The notes: a model not told the origin generated them from the sequence alone. DNA of 44,609 bases from Streptomyces neyagawaensis (GCF_023516595.1 NZ_JAMGBG010000156.1:1-44609); one strand, 5' to 3'. Shown: positions 1 to 9,106, numbered from the stretch's first letter. Made by a program: numbers and translations.

Positions 1-569
1 TGCTGGGCAATCTCATCGACAACGCGGTGGACGCGGCGCAGGGGACGACGGGGGCACGGGTGACGGTGACGGCGTACACGGACGAGGCGGGGACGGCCGA
101 CGAGGCGGAGGGGCCGGCCGACGGGCTTGACGACCCGGCGAGGGGCCCCGTGCTGGTGCTGCGGGTCAGCGACACGGGCGCGGGCGTGGACCCGGCGTAC
201 CGGGACTCCGTCTTCGAGCGCGGCTTCTCCACCAAGCCGTCCGGTCCCGGCGGCCGGGGCCTGGGGCTGGCCCTCGTCCGCCAGACGGCGCGCCGCCACG
301 GGGGCACCCTGACCGTGGCGGAGGCGCCCGGGGGCGGCGCGGAGTTCGAGGTGCGGCTGCCGCTGGGCGCGACGGAGGCCGGCGAGGGCGACCCCGGCGA
401 GAGCATGCGGACCCCCCGCGACGCGACCGACCAGAGCTCCCCGGAGCGGACCTCCCGGAGTCTCCAGGAGCGGACCTCCCAGAGCCCCACGAGCCACCAG
501 AGCCACCAGGACCCGGGCCCTCGGGCCGCTGCTGTGGCCGATGCCGTGCCGGGAGGCGACGACGTATGA
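1..569 (+). CDS. Sensor histidine kinase, C-terminal part (CitA/DpiB-like), 5' end outside the window
   Basis: Only the ATP-binding (HATPase_c) end of a membrane sensor kinase is present; it would phosphorylate the regulator encoded next. The open frame begins at base 3. Visible are the N box (NLIDNAVDA), the G1 box (VSDTGAGVD), the F box (VFERGFSTKP) and the G2 box (GRGLGLALV). After the catalytic fold there is a Ser/Thr/Arg/Gln-rich tail of about 55 residues with a repeated RTS-x-S pattern, probably disordered. The stop overlaps the next start in an ATGA arrangement at 566-569, so kinase and regulator are translationally coupled. CitA/DcuS-type identity is inferred from the partner regulator's C-terminal domain. 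The sensor domain and the ligand cannot be seen. Confidence 0.9.
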   Translation, partial: LGNLIDNAVDAAQGTTGARVTVTAYTDEAGTADEAEGPADGLDDPARGPVLVLRVSDTGAGVDPAYRDSVFERGFSTKPSGPGGRGLGLALVRQTARRHGGTLTVAEAPGGGAEFEVRLPLGATEAGEGDPGESMRTPRDATDQSSPERTSRSLQERTSQSPTSHQSHQDPGPRAAAVADAVPGGDDV

Positions 570-1252
570 CCGATGCGGATCCCATCAGAGTCCTCGTCGT
601 GGAGGACGACCCCGTCGCCGCCGACGCCCACATGATGTACGTCGGCCGCGTCCCCGGCTTCACGGCGGTCGGCAAGGCCCACACGGGCGCGGAGGCACGC
701 CGTGCGCTGGAGCGCATGCCGGTGGACCTGCTGCTCCTGGACCTGCACCTCCCGGACGTGCACGGTCTGCAACTGGCGCGCTCGCTGCGCGCCGCCGGGC
801 ATCACGCCGACGTGATAGCGGTGACGTCGGCACGGGACCTGACGGTCGTCCGGGAGGGCGTCTCCCTCGGCGTCGTCCAGTACGTCCTGAAGCCCTTCAC
901 CTTCGCGACGCTCCGCGACCGGCTGATCCGCTACGCCGAGTTCCACGCGGCGGCGGGCGAGGCCAGCGGCCAGGACGAGGTGGACCGGGCGCTGGCGACC
1001 CTGCGGGCGCCGGGCCCGGCGGCCCTGCCGAAGGGCCTGAGCGCGCCGACCCTGGAACGGGTCACCGTCGCCCTCCGGGACACAGCGCGGGGGCTCACGG
1101 CCGCCGGCATCGCCGAGGCCGTGGGCATCTCCCGGATCACGGCCCGCCGCTATCTCGAACACCTGGTGGACGCGGGCCGAGCGAGACGCGAACCGCAGTA
1201 CGGGCAGGTGGGACGCCCGGAACTGGTGTACCGCTGGGTGCGCGGGGAGTAG
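566..1252 (+). CDS. Response regulator, CitB/DpiA/DctR family
   Basis: This 228-residue protein has a receiver domain (about 7-125) with acidic pair E13/D14/D15, phosphoacceptor D59 in LLLDLHLPD, the switch residue T in VTSAR and the conserved lysine in VLKPF. The C-terminal part (about 150-228) holds a helix-turn-helix (GIAEAVGISRITARRYLEHL) followed by RPELVYRW, the arrangement seen in CitB/DpiA regulators of di- and tricarboxylate uptake. It is translationally coupled to the upstream kinase. Known family members sense citrate or C4-dicarboxylates. The genes immediately downstream form a sugar-type ABC importer, so the true target is not settled by context. Confidence 0.92.
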   Translation: MTDADPIRVLVVEDDPVAADAHMMYVGRVPGFTAVGKAHTGAEARRALERMPVDLLLLDLHLPDVHGLQLARSLRAAGHHADVIAVTSARDLTVVREGVSLGVVQYVLKPFTFATLRDRLIRYAEFHAAAGEASGQDEVDRALATLRAPGPAALPKGLSAPTLERVTVALRDTARGLTAAGIAEAVGISRITARRYLEHLVDAGRARREPQYGQVGRPELVYRWVRGE

Positions 1253-1282
1253 CCCGCCCAAGTCCGTTCCGCTGCACACTCA

Positions 1283-1301
1283 TTGACCTGACTAGACCAT
1301 T
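1283..1301 (+). promoter_or_regulatory. Candidate promoter/operator of the ABC importer operon (DasR dre-like)
   Basis: Bases 1286-1301 (ACCTGACTAGACCATT) match 12 of 16 positions of the DasR box as I remember it (ACTGGTCTAGACCACT). DasR is the GntR-family N-acetylglucosamine regulator of Streptomyces. A TTGACC hexamer at 1283-1288 could serve as a -35. The site lies about 65 nt before the lipoprotein start. The match is by eye, and the left half-site is poor. Confidence 0.35.
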
Positions 1302-1364
1302 CCTCGTACCGTCACCGGGCACCACCCAAGGCCACAACGACGTAGCCAGCAGGAGGTCGTGCCC

Positions 1365-2771
1365 GTGCGCCCCACCGCACCCCCCAACCGCCGCCGATCC
1401 CCTCTCCGCCTCCTCCTCGCCGGGGCTCTCGCCATCGCCGCGCCCGGTGTCCTCGCCGCCTGCGGCAGCGGCTCCGGCAGCGATCCGGACACGGTGGAGG
1501 TGTCGTACAAGCAGTCCACGGACAACTCGGTCCGGGTGATGGACACCTTTCTCGGGGACGTGAAGAAGCAGTTCGAGAAGGCGAACCCCGGCAAGAAGGT
1601 GAAGCTCGTCCCGATCAAGGCGCCGGACTCGGAGTACTACACCAAGGTCCAGCAGATGCTGCGGTCCCCGAAGACGGCCCCGGACCTGGTCTATGAGGAC
1701 ACCTTCCTCATCAACTCGGACATCACCAGCGGCTATCTGAGGCCGCTGGACGACTATCTGGCCGACTGGAAGGACTGGGACCGGTTCATCGGCACCGCGA
1801 GGGCCGCGGCGAAGGCCGAGGACGGGAAGACGTACGGCGTCCCGGACGGCACGGACACCCGGGGGCTCTGGTTCGACAGGAAGATCTTCGCCAAGGCCGG
1901 TCTGCCCGCCGACTGGCAGCCGAGGACCTGGGACGACGTCCTCTCCGCCGCCCGCGCCATCAAACGGAAGGTCCCCGGCGTCATCCCCCTGAACGTCTAC
2001 ACGGGCAAACCCGCGGGCGAGGCCGCCACCATGCAGGGCTTCGAGATGCTGCTCTACGGCACGGACGGCGCCACCGACGACGGTGGCGACCCCCTGTACG
2101 ACGAGAAGTCCAAGAAGTGGAAGGCCGGGACCCAGGGTTTCAAGGACGCGCTGGCCTTCGTGGAGACCGTCTACCGGGAGAAGCTGGGCCCGGAGGTCTC
2201 CGACGCCCTCGACCCGAACATCGCGACCCGGGTCCGCGGTGAACTCCTCCCCGAGGGCAGGCTCGGCATCAACCTGGACGGCTCCTGGCTCCCACAGGAC
2301 TGGCTGCCCGGCAGCGGCCATGAATGGCCCGACTGGTCGGAGAAGCTCGGCCTCGCCGCCATGCCCACCCAGCACGGCCAGGCCCCCGGGAAGGTGAGCA
2401 TGTCCGGCGGCTGGACCTGGGCGATCCCCGCCAAGGCCGCCAACCCGGACCTCGCCTTCGCGTTCATCAAGACGATGCAGTCGAAGGCGAACGCCCAGAA
2501 GTGGTACATCGCCAACTCCGGTATCGCCGTCCGCGAGGACGTCGCCGAGGACCCGGCCTACGCCAAGGCCCAGCCCGGCATCGAGTTCTTCACCGACCTG
2601 GTGGCCCACACCCACTACCGGCCCGCCTACCCCGCGTACCCGAAGGTCTCGACCGCCATCCAGGAGGCCATGGAGTCCGTGACGACGGGCGACGCGTCGG
2701 TGGCCGAGGCGGCGAAGAACTACGACGAGGAACTCGCGGCGGCCACCGACGACCAGGTGACCCGGGGCTGA
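1365..2771 (+). CDS. ABC transporter extracellular sugar-binding lipoprotein
   Basis: This is a family-1-type extracellular solute-binding protein of about 468 residues. The N-terminus has Arg-rich residues, a hydrophobic stretch and a lipobox ending LAAC, with C33 as the lipidation site, then a Gly/Ser linker. The body has typical features of the family: DLVYEDTF near 110, GLWFDRKIF near 170, and GGWTWAIPAKAANPDLAFAFIK in the C-terminal lobe. I chose GTG 1365 because AGGAGG at 1351-1356 sits 8 nt before it; the GTG at 1359 is only 2 nt from that site. It begins an operon with two permeases. Substrate is unknown, probably an oligosaccharide. Confidence 0.93.
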   Translation: MRPTAPPNRRRSPLRLLLAGALAIAAPGVLAACGSGSGSDPDTVEVSYKQSTDNSVRVMDTFLGDVKKQFEKANPGKKVKLVPIKAPDSEYYTKVQQMLRSPKTAPDLVYEDTFLINSDITSGYLRPLDDYLADWKDWDRFIGTARAAAKAEDGKTYGVPDGTDTRGLWFDRKIFAKAGLPADWQPRTWDDVLSAARAIKRKVPGVIPLNVYTGKPAGEAATMQGFEMLLYGTDGATDDGGDPLYDEKSKKWKAGTQGFKDALAFVETVYREKLGPEVSDALDPNIATRVRGELLPEGRLGINLDGSWLPQDWLPGSGHEWPDWSEKLGLAAMPTQHGQAPGKVSMSGGWTWAIPAKAANPDLAFAFIKTMQSKANAQKWYIANSGIAVREDVAEDPAYAKAQPGIEFFTDLVAHTHYRPAYPAYPKVSTAIQEAMESVTTGDASVAEAAKNYDEELAAATDDQVTRG

Positions 2772-2781
2772 CCCGCCGCTC

Positions 2782-3672
2782 ATGACGAGACGACCGGGCC
2801 GCCCGCCGCACCCCGCCCTCCGCTCCCTGACCCGAGCCCTCCCCGTCACCCCCGCCACCGTCCTGCTGCTCCTCTTCCTCGCCGGCCCCATCGCCTACTG
2901 CGTCTCCATCGCCTTCACCGACCTCCAGCTCACCGGCCAGGCCGAGGACTCCTTCGTCGGCTTGGAGAACTTCCGGACCGCCTTCGGCGACGAGGCGTTC
3001 CGCAACGCCGTGTGGCTGACCCTCGTCTTCACCGTCGTCTCGGCGCTGCTGGGCCAGAACACCCTGGGTCTGGCCCTGGCCGCGCTGATGCGGCGCGCCT
3101 CGAAGCCCGTCCGCACCCTCGTCGGCGGCATCGTCGTCACCGCCTGGGTGCTGCCGGAGGTGGTCGCCGGCTTCCTGCTGTACGCCTTCTTCCGCCGCGA
3201 GGGCACCCTCAACGCCGTCCTGGACTGGCTCGGTCTCCCCACCCAGAACTGGCTGTACACGCTGCCGATCCTGGCGGTGTCGTTCGCGAACGTCTGGCGG
3301 GGGACGGCGTTCTCGATGCTGGTGTACTCGGCGGCGCTCGACGAGATCCCGAAGGAGATCACGGAGGCCGCGGAGGTCGACGGCGCGGGCGGCCGGCGCC
3401 GGCTGTGGCACATCACCCTCCCGATGATCCGGCGCTCCATCGGCACGAACCTCATGCTCATCACCCTCCAGACGCTCTCCGTCTTCGGGCTGATCTGGGT
3501 GATGACGAGGGGCGGCCCCGGCGGCCGGAGCCAGACGCTCCCGCTGTTCATGTACGAGGAGGCCTTCCAGAAGAGCATGATCGGCTACGGCACGGCGGTC
3601 GCGCTGCTGCTCCTGGTGGTCGGTTCCCTCTTCTCGGTCGTGTATCTGCGGCTGCTGCGAACGGAGGTCTGA
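2782..3672 (+). CDS. ABC sugar transporter permease 1 (MalF/UgpA-like)
   Basis: This is a 296-residue inner-membrane permease with six predicted membrane segments; the first is near 24-45 (VTPATVLLLLFLAGPIAYCV). The EAA loop that contacts the ATPase is EITEAAEVDGAGGRRRLWHITLPMI, near 195-220. It starts 10 nt after the binding-protein stop and is followed after 4 nt by the second permease, so the three genes form one operon. No ATPase gene is present; in streptomycetes sugar importers of this kind often share the MsiK ATPase encoded elsewhere, and I infer that here. Confidence 0.93.
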   Translation: MTRRPGRPPHPALRSLTRALPVTPATVLLLLFLAGPIAYCVSIAFTDLQLTGQAEDSFVGLENFRTAFGDEAFRNAVWLTLVFTVVSALLGQNTLGLALAALMRRASKPVRTLVGGIVVTAWVLPEVVAGFLLYAFFRREGTLNAVLDWLGLPTQNWLYTLPILAVSFANVWRGTAFSMLVYSAALDEIPKEITEAAEVDGAGGRRRLWHITLPMIRRSIGTNLMLITLQTLSVFGLIWVMTRGGPGGRSQTLPLFMYEEAFQKSMIGYGTAVALLLLVVGSLFSVVYLRLLRTEV

Positions 3673-3676
3673 CCCG

Positions 3677-4582
3677 GTGCCGACCAGAACCCCGAAACCC
3701 GCCGTGCCCAGCAGAACCCGGACACCCGTCGTACCGGCCAGAACCCGGACACCCGCCTCGCGCAGGACCCTGCGGCGCCGACTGACCGCCGACGCCGGAC
3801 TGCTCGTCGTGGCCGCCGCGTTCGTCCTGCCCCTCGCCTGGGTGGTCCTGTCGTCCGTGGACGCCCGCGCCGACCTCAGGGTCCGGCTCCCGGACTCCGT
3901 GACCCTCGCCCACTACGAGGCGGTCCTCACCCCGGACATCACGGTCACGCCGCTGCTGAACAGTCTGCTGCTGTGCGGCGGCGGGACCGCGCTGACCGTG
4001 GTGTGCGCCGCCCTCGCCGCCTACCCCCTGTCCCGCTTCCGTTCCCGTCTGAACCGCCCCTTCCTCCTGACGATCCTCTTCGCGACGAGCCTCCCGATCA
4101 CGGCGATCATGGTCCCGGTGTACGCCCTGTTCGTGCGGGTGAATCTGATCGACACCCACGAGGGCACGATCCTCTTCTTCGCCGCCTCCCAACTGCCGTT
4201 CGCCATCTGGCTGATGAAGAACTTCATGGACGGCGTGCCGAAGGAGCTGGAGGAGGCGGCGTGGACGGACGGCGCCTCGCCCCTGCAGTCGCTGCTGCGG
4301 ATCGTGCTGCCCCTGATGGGGCCGGGCGTCGCGGTCGTGACCGTGTTCTCGTTCGTGATGATGTGGGGCAACTTCTTCGTCCCGTTCATGCTGCTGCTCA
4401 CCCCGGACCAGATGCCGGCCGCGGTGAGCATCAACGAGTTCTTCGGCAACAAGGGGACCGTGGTCTACGGACAGTTGGCGGCGTTCTCGGTGATCTACTC
4501 GACCCCGGTGATCCTGCTGTACGTGGGCGTGGCCCGCCGTCTGGGCGGCGGCTTCGCCCTGGGCGGCGCGGTCAAGGGCTGA
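3677..4582 (+). CDS. ABC sugar transporter permease 2 (MalG/UgpE-like)
   Basis: A 301-residue permease partner of the preceding gene. The first 40 residues are cytoplasmic and hold repeated Arg-Thr-Arg-Thr-Pro units, encoded by near-identical DNA repeats at about 3700-3760. Six membrane segments follow, with the EAA motif ELEEAAWTDGASPLQSLLRIVLPLM near 190-215. A GTG start at 3677 follows the preceding stop by 4 nt, which fits translational coupling. The gene ends the importer operon. No ATP-binding subunit follows; the next gene is a regulator. Confidence 0.92.
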   Translation: MPTRTPKPAVPSRTRTPVVPARTRTPASRRTLRRRLTADAGLLVVAAAFVLPLAWVVLSSVDARADLRVRLPDSVTLAHYEAVLTPDITVTPLLNSLLLCGGGTALTVVCAALAAYPLSRFRSRLNRPFLLTILFATSLPITAIMVPVYALFVRVNLIDTHEGTILFFAASQLPFAIWLMKNFMDGVPKELEEAAWTDGASPLQSLLRIVLPLMGPGVAVVTVFSFVMMWGNFFVPFMLLLTPDQMPAAVSINEFFGNKGTVVYGQLAAFSVIYSTPVILLYVGVARRLGGGFALGGAVKG

Positions 4583-4648
4583 GCCGGCCATGCCCAACCG
4601 GGTCACTCAAGCCACAGGGATCACGGAACCCGTAGGTTCCTACAATCC

Positions 4649-5533
4649 GTGATTGTGGCCGAACAGCCCGTAGTCACCGCAGTCCCGCACCCCTACGTTG
4701 TGCGCGTGCACCGACGCTCAGCCCGTGAACGGCAGCCCCAGCACCCGCACCGTCGACCGACCCGTCCGAGCCCCGATCCGGGCCCCGATCCGATCCGGAC
4801 CCCGGCCCCCGACCCCGGCCCGTACGGGCACCCGGAGATCCAGGCCCCCACCCCACCGTTCGACACCGCCGCCGCCCGCAGACTCCGCGCCGCCCTCGGC
4901 ATGGGACCCGAACACGTCGCCTACGGCATGCGCTCCTCGTACGGTCTCCCCTATGTCACCCCGGACCTGGTGAACGCGTGGGAACGCGGCACGGTGGCAC
5001 CGACGAGCCCCGAACTCACCGCTCTCGCGGGCGTGTTGTGGTGCTCGCCCGGTGAACTCATCGGGGCGCCGCGCACCTTGCGCGAGCACCGCTTGGCCCG
5101 GGGGACCGCCCCCGAGGACGTGGCCCGCGCGATCGGCATGGACCTGACCGCCTACCTCCACATGGAGGAGACCGGTGAATGGCGCGGCACCGAACGGCAG
5201 TCCACCGCCCTCGCCGATCTGCTCGACCTCTCGCTCCCCGAGCTGGTCGTCGTCACCGGACGGGAGGCACGCCTCACCGAGCTGCTCCACGACGCGGTCG
5301 CCACCCGCTGGCAGGCGTACGTCCGGCCGACCGCCAAGCTGCTGTCCCTCGACCGGCGCCTCCTGGAGGACGTCCTCCAGGAGATGCACCTCGACTACCA
5401 GGGGAGGATGAGCGCCGGCCTCAGCTGGGCCAACGGCACGGCCGCGACCGACGCGGGCGACGCCGGCCGCGACTACCTCGACCGGATCACCGACCACTTC
5501 TGGTCACTGGTCCGCCGGGCGGCCCCCTACTAG
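4649..5533 (+). CDS. XRE-family DNA-binding protein with two tandem HTH domains
   Basis: After a Pro/Arg-rich N-terminal tail of about 75 residues there are two consecutive Cro/CI-type helix-turn-helix units, roughly 76-135 (AAARRLRAALGMGPEHVAYGMR ... NAWERGTVAP) and 140-195 (LREHRLARGTAPEDVARAIGMDLTAYLHMEETGEW). The C-terminal helical part is unassigned. The start is uncertain: GTG 4649, 4655, 4700 and 4706 are in frame. A TACAAT box lies at 4641-4646, and a TACGTT box at 4694-4699 sits 6 nt before GTG 4706, which would fit a leaderless mRNA. It is convergent with pfkA. Target genes are unknown. Confidence 0.82.
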   Translation: MIVAEQPVVTAVPHPYVVRVHRRSARERQPQHPHRRPTRPSPDPGPDPIRTPAPDPGPYGHPEIQAPTPPFDTAAARRLRAALGMGPEHVAYGMRSSYGLPYVTPDLVNAWERGTVAPTSPELTALAGVLWCSPGELIGAPRTLREHRLARGTAPEDVARAIGMDLTAYLHMEETGEWRGTERQSTALADLLDLSLPELVVVTGREARLTELLHDAVATRWQAYVRPTAKLLSLDRRLLEDVLQEMHLDYQGRMSAGLSWANGTAATDAGDAGRDYLDRITDHFWSLVRRAAPY

Positions 5534-5588
5534 GCCGTGCGCGGCGACCACCGTCGACCGTGAGGACCGGGCGTCGGGCACAGCTCGA

Positions 5589-5623
5589 ACGCCCGCCTCC
5601 GGGGGCCCCGCCGGGCCGGGCGT
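5589..5623. terminator. Inverted repeat between convergent genes, probable bidirectional terminator
   Basis: ACGCCCG at 5589-5595 pairs with CGGGCGT at 5617-5623, enclosing a GC-rich interior that can itself pair (GGGGGCCCC). It lies between the XRE gene stop and the pfkA stop. No U-tract is present, as is common for streptomycete terminators. Confidence 0.5.
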
Positions 5624-6649
5624 CTAGAAGACCGACTCCGCCTCGTCCATCCGGTCCTTCGGGACCGTCTTCAGCTCGGTCACGGCCTCCGCGAGCGGCA
5701 CCATCTCCACGTCGGTGCCGCGCAGCGCGGTCATCCGGCCGTATTCGCCCCGGTGCGCGGCCTCCACCGCGTGCCAGCCGAAGCGCGTGGCGAGCACCCT
5801 GTCGTACGCGGTCGGGGTGCCGCCCCGCTGCACATGGCCGAGGATGACCGGCTTGGCCTCCTTGCCGAGGCGGCGCTCCAGCTCGTACGCGAGGGCGGTG
5901 CCGATGCCCTGGAAGCGCTCGTGGCCGAACTGGTCGATCTCGCCGTGGCCGTAGTCCATCGAGCCCTCGGCGGGGTGGGCGCCCTCGGCGACACAGATGA
6001 CGGCGAACTTCTTGCCGCGCGCGAAGCGCTCCTCGACCATCTTCACCAGGGCGGCCGGGTCGAACGCGCGCTCCGGCAGACAGATCCCGTGCGCACCGGC
6101 GGCCATCCCGGACTCCAGGGCGATCCAGCCCGCGTGCCGGCCCATGACCTCGACGACCATCACCCGCTGGTGGGACTCGGCGGTCGTCTTCAGGCGGTCC
6201 ATCGCCTCGGTGGCGACCCCGACCGCCGTGTCGAAGCCGAAGGTGCGGTCCGTCGACGAGATGTCGTTGTCGATCGTCTTCGGCACGCCGACGACCGGCA
6301 GCCCGGCGTCGCTGAGCATCCGCGCGGCGGTGAGGGTGCCCTCGCCCCCGATCGGGATCAGGACGTCGATACCGAACTCGTGCGCCATGTCCTGCGCGTT
6401 CTCGCACGCCTCGCGCAGGCGGTCGCGCTGGAGGCGGGAGGAGCCGAGGATGGTGCCGCCGCGGGCGAGGATGCCGCTGACGGACTCCAGGTCGAGGCTG
6501 CGGTAGCGGCCGTCGAGCAGACCGGCGTAGCCGTCCTCGAAGCCGATCACCTCGTCGCCGTAATGGGCGACCGCTCGGTGCACGACCGACCGGATCACTG
6601 CGTTCAGGCCCGGACAGTCGCCGCCTGCGGTCAGAACTCCGATACGCAT
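5624..6649 (-). CDS. pfkA: 6-phosphofructokinase (ATP-type with Lys124)
   Basis: A 341-residue group A phosphofructokinase that converts fructose 6-phosphate to fructose 1,6-bisphosphate. Visible motifs are the phosphate-binding start GGDCPGLNAVIR, GGEGT (E. coli position 104 is Gly, the ATP-type residue), PKTIDNDI (position 124 is Lys) and MGRHAGWIAL. The catalytic Asp lies in TIDND. The G104/K124 combination is, to my knowledge, typical of the actinomycete group III enzymes, which use ATP although they are close to PPi-dependent enzymes. An AGGAGA site lies about 10 nt before ATG 6649. It is divergent from pta across a 337-bp gap. Confidence 0.97.
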   Translation of the reverse strand: MRIGVLTAGGDCPGLNAVIRSVVHRAVAHYGDEVIGFEDGYAGLLDGRYRSLDLESVSGILARGGTILGSSRLQRDRLREACENAQDMAHEFGIDVLIPIGGEGTLTAARMLSDAGLPVVGVPKTIDNDISSTDRTFGFDTAVGVATEAMDRLKTTAESHQRVMVVEVMGRHAGWIALESGMAAGAHGICLPERAFDPAALVKMVEERFARGKKFAVICVAEGAHPAEGSMDYGHGEIDQFGHERFQGIGTALAYELERRLGKEAKPVILGHVQRGGTPTAYDRVLATRFGWHAVEAAHRGEYGRMTALRGTDVEMVPLAEAVTELKTVPKDRMDEAESVF

Positions 6650-6986
6650 CGTGCTGTGTCTCCTGCTCGTCCTGCGGGGTGCTGGTACTTGTGAGCCGAT
6701 CCGATTGTTTCACGCCTCGCAGGGGGGTGCCGCGCCCGCGGAGGCCGCCTCCGGCCGCCCGGGGCGCCCCTCCCCCGCCCTGCCGACCTGATGGGCGCCT
6801 TATCCACCCCCGGAGGTATTGTCAAGAGGGTTTCCGTCCGCCGCGGCGGTGATGTCCGCACACCCGTCGCACCCCCGCGGAAACACTGCGCGAAGCCACT
6901 AAAGCGGCACTCGCGGCACCACCTGAGCAACCACGGCAGCACCCACCGAAGCACCCACCGAACCCGACATGAAACGGAGAGCCCAC
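6650..6986. other. Divergent pfkA/pta promoter region
   Basis: No gene is visible. The gap holds a perfect GC-rich palindrome at 6739-6753 (CGGAGGC, central C, GCCTCCG), a TATTGT -10-like box at 6817-6822 on the plus strand without a clear -35, and two copies of CACCCACCGAA at about 6949-6971 just before pta. Both outward promoters must lie here. Confidence 0.5.
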
Positions 6987-9074
6987 GTGACGCGCAGCGT
7001 GTACGTGACCGGGATCGACCGCGGCGACGGCCGCCAGGTCGTCGAGCTGGGGATCATGGAGCTCCTGACCCGCCAGGTCGACCGGGTGGGGGTGTTCCGG
7101 CCGCTGCTGCACCACGGCCCGGACCGGCTCTTCGAACTGCTGCGCGCCCGGTACCGGCTCTCGCAGGACCCCGCCACCGTGTACGGCATGGACTACCACG
7201 AGGCGTCCACCCTCCAGGCCGAGCACGGCACGGACGAGCTGGTCGCGGCCCTCGTCGAGCGGTTCCACTCGGTGGCGCGGGACTACGACGTCGTCCTCGT
7301 GCTCGGCACCGACTTCGCGGACACCCAGTTCCCCGACGAGCTGTCCCTCAACGCCCGGCTCGCGAACGAGTTCGGGGCGTCGGTGATCCCCGTGGTCGGC
7401 GGGCGCAAGCAGACCGCCGAGTCGGTGGTCGCCGAGACGCACAACGCGTACCGCGCGTACGAGGGCCTCGGCTGCGACGTGATCGCGATGGTGGTGAACC
7501 GGGTCGCGCCCGGCGACCGGGACGAGATAGCCGAGCGGCTCACGGACGCGCGGCACCCCCTGCCCGTGCCCTGCTACGTCGTCCCGGACGAGCCCGCCCT
7601 GTCCGCGCCGACGGTCGCGCAGATCACCCACGCGCTCGGCGGCAAGGTGCTCCTCGGCGACGACTCGGGGCTCGCCCGTGACGCGCTGAACTTCGTCTTC
7701 GGCGGGGCGATGCTGCCGAACTTCCTGAACGCGCTCACCCCCGGCTGTCTGGTCGTCACCCCCGGGGACCGCGCCGACCTGGTGGTGGGCGCCCTCGCCG
7801 CCCACAGCGCGGGCACCCCGCCGATCGCCGGTGTGCTGCTGACCCTCAACGAGCGGCCCAGCGACGAGATCCTCACGCTGGCGGCGCGGCTCGCGCCCGG
7901 CACGCCCGTGGTCGCCGTGGAGAGCGGCTCGTTCCTGACCGCCTCCGAACTCTTCTCGATGGAGGGGAAGTTGAGCGCGGCGACCCCGCGCAAGGCGGAA
8001 ACCGCCCTCGGCCTCTTCGAGCGGTACGTCGACACGGCCGAGCTGCGCGGCCGGGTCTCGGCGCCCAGCAGCGACCGGATCACCCCGATGATGTTCGAGC
8101 ACAAGCTGCTGGAGCAGGCCCGCGCCGAGCGGCGCCGGGTCGTCCTCCCCGAGGGCACCGAGGAGCGGGTGCTGCACGCGGCCGAGGTGCTGCTGCGGCG
8201 CGGGGTCTGCGACCTCACCCTCCTCGGCCCCGTCGACCTGATCCGCAAGAAGGCCGCCGACCTGGGCATCGACCTCGGCGACAGCATGCTGGTGGACCCG
8301 GCGACCTCCGCGTGGCGGGACTCCTTCGCGGAGAAGTACGCGCAGCTGCGCGCCCACAAGAACGTCAGCGTCGAGCTGGCGTACGACGTGGTGTCCGACG
8401 TCAACTACTTCGGCACGCTGATGGTCGAGGAGGGGCTCGCCGACGGCATGGTGTCGGGGTCGGTGCACTCCACGGCCGCCACCATCCGGCCCGCCTTCGA
8501 GATCATCAAGACGAGGCCGGACGCGGGCATCGTCTCGTCGGTGTTCTTCATGTGCCTCGCCGACAAGGTGCTGGTCTACGGCGACTGCGCGGTGAACCCG
8601 GACCCGAACGCCGAGCAGCTCGCCGACATCGCCGTCCAGTCCGCCGCGACCGCACAGCAGTTCGGGGTGGAGCCCCGGATCGCGATGCTGTCGTACTCCA
8701 CGGGGACCTCCGGTTCGGGCGCCGACGTCGACAAGGTGCGCGAGGCCACCGAGATCGTCCGCGCCCGGCGGCCCGACCTGCTGATCGAGGGGCCGATCCA
8801 GTACGACGCCGCCGTGGAGCCGAGTGTCGCGGCGACCAAGCTGCCGGGCTCCGAGGTGGCCGGGCAGGCCACCGTGCTGATCTTCCCGGACCTCAACACC
8901 GGCAACAACACCTACAAGGCGGTGCAGCGTTCGGCCGGCGCCCTCGCGGTCGGGCCGGTGCTGCAGGGCCTGCGCAAGCCGGTCAACGACCTGTCCCGGG
9001 GCGCCCTCGTCCAGGACATCGTCACGACCGTCGCCATCACCGCCATCCAGGCCCAGACCCCCGCGGCCCAGTGA
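6987..9074 (+). CDS. pta: Phosphate acetyltransferase, long two-domain form
   Basis: Interconverts acetyl-CoA and acetyl phosphate. The protein (695 residues) has the N-terminal BioD-like domain and central DRTGG-type region of long Pta enzymes, and the catalytic PTA domain in the last ~330 residues (beginning ERRRVVLPEGTEERVLHAAEVLLRRG, including SYSTGTSGSG and FPDLNTGNNTYKAVQR). The N-terminal domain lacks a normal Walker A lysine motif (VTGIDRGDGRQ), so it may be regulatory only. GTG 6987 was chosen because GGAGAG at 6975-6980 precedes it by about 6 nt; ATG 6969 lies upstream of that site. The ackA gene follows directly. Confidence 0.96.
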   Translation: MTRSVYVTGIDRGDGRQVVELGIMELLTRQVDRVGVFRPLLHHGPDRLFELLRARYRLSQDPATVYGMDYHEASTLQAEHGTDELVAALVERFHSVARDYDVVLVLGTDFADTQFPDELSLNARLANEFGASVIPVVGGRKQTAESVVAETHNAYRAYEGLGCDVIAMVVNRVAPGDRDEIAERLTDARHPLPVPCYVVPDEPALSAPTVAQITHALGGKVLLGDDSGLARDALNFVFGGAMLPNFLNALTPGCLVVTPGDRADLVVGALAAHSAGTPPIAGVLLTLNERPSDEILTLAARLAPGTPVVAVESGSFLTASELFSMEGKLSAATPRKAETALGLFERYVDTAELRGRVSAPSSDRITPMMFEHKLLEQARAERRRVVLPEGTEERVLHAAEVLLRRGVCDLTLLGPVDLIRKKAADLGIDLGDSMLVDPATSAWRDSFAEKYAQLRAHKNVSVELAYDVVSDVNYFGTLMVEEGLADGMVSGSVHSTAATIRPAFEIIKTRPDAGIVSSVFFMCLADKVLVYGDCAVNPDPNAEQLADIAVQSAATAQQFGVEPRIAMLSYSTGTSGSGADVDKVREATEIVRARRPDLLIEGPIQYDAAVEPSVAATKLPGSEVAGQATVLIFPDLNTGNNTYKAVQRSAGALAVGPVLQGLRKPVNDLSRGALVQDIVTTVAITAIQAQTPAAQ

Positions 9075-9106
9075 CCCCCACCGACGACAGAAGGCCTACC
9101 ACCACC

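Noticed and set aside
5753..6694. Long plus-strand frame antisense to pfkA
   Set aside because: The pfkA frame has every phosphofructokinase motif; the antisense frame is a codon-phase shadow without family features.
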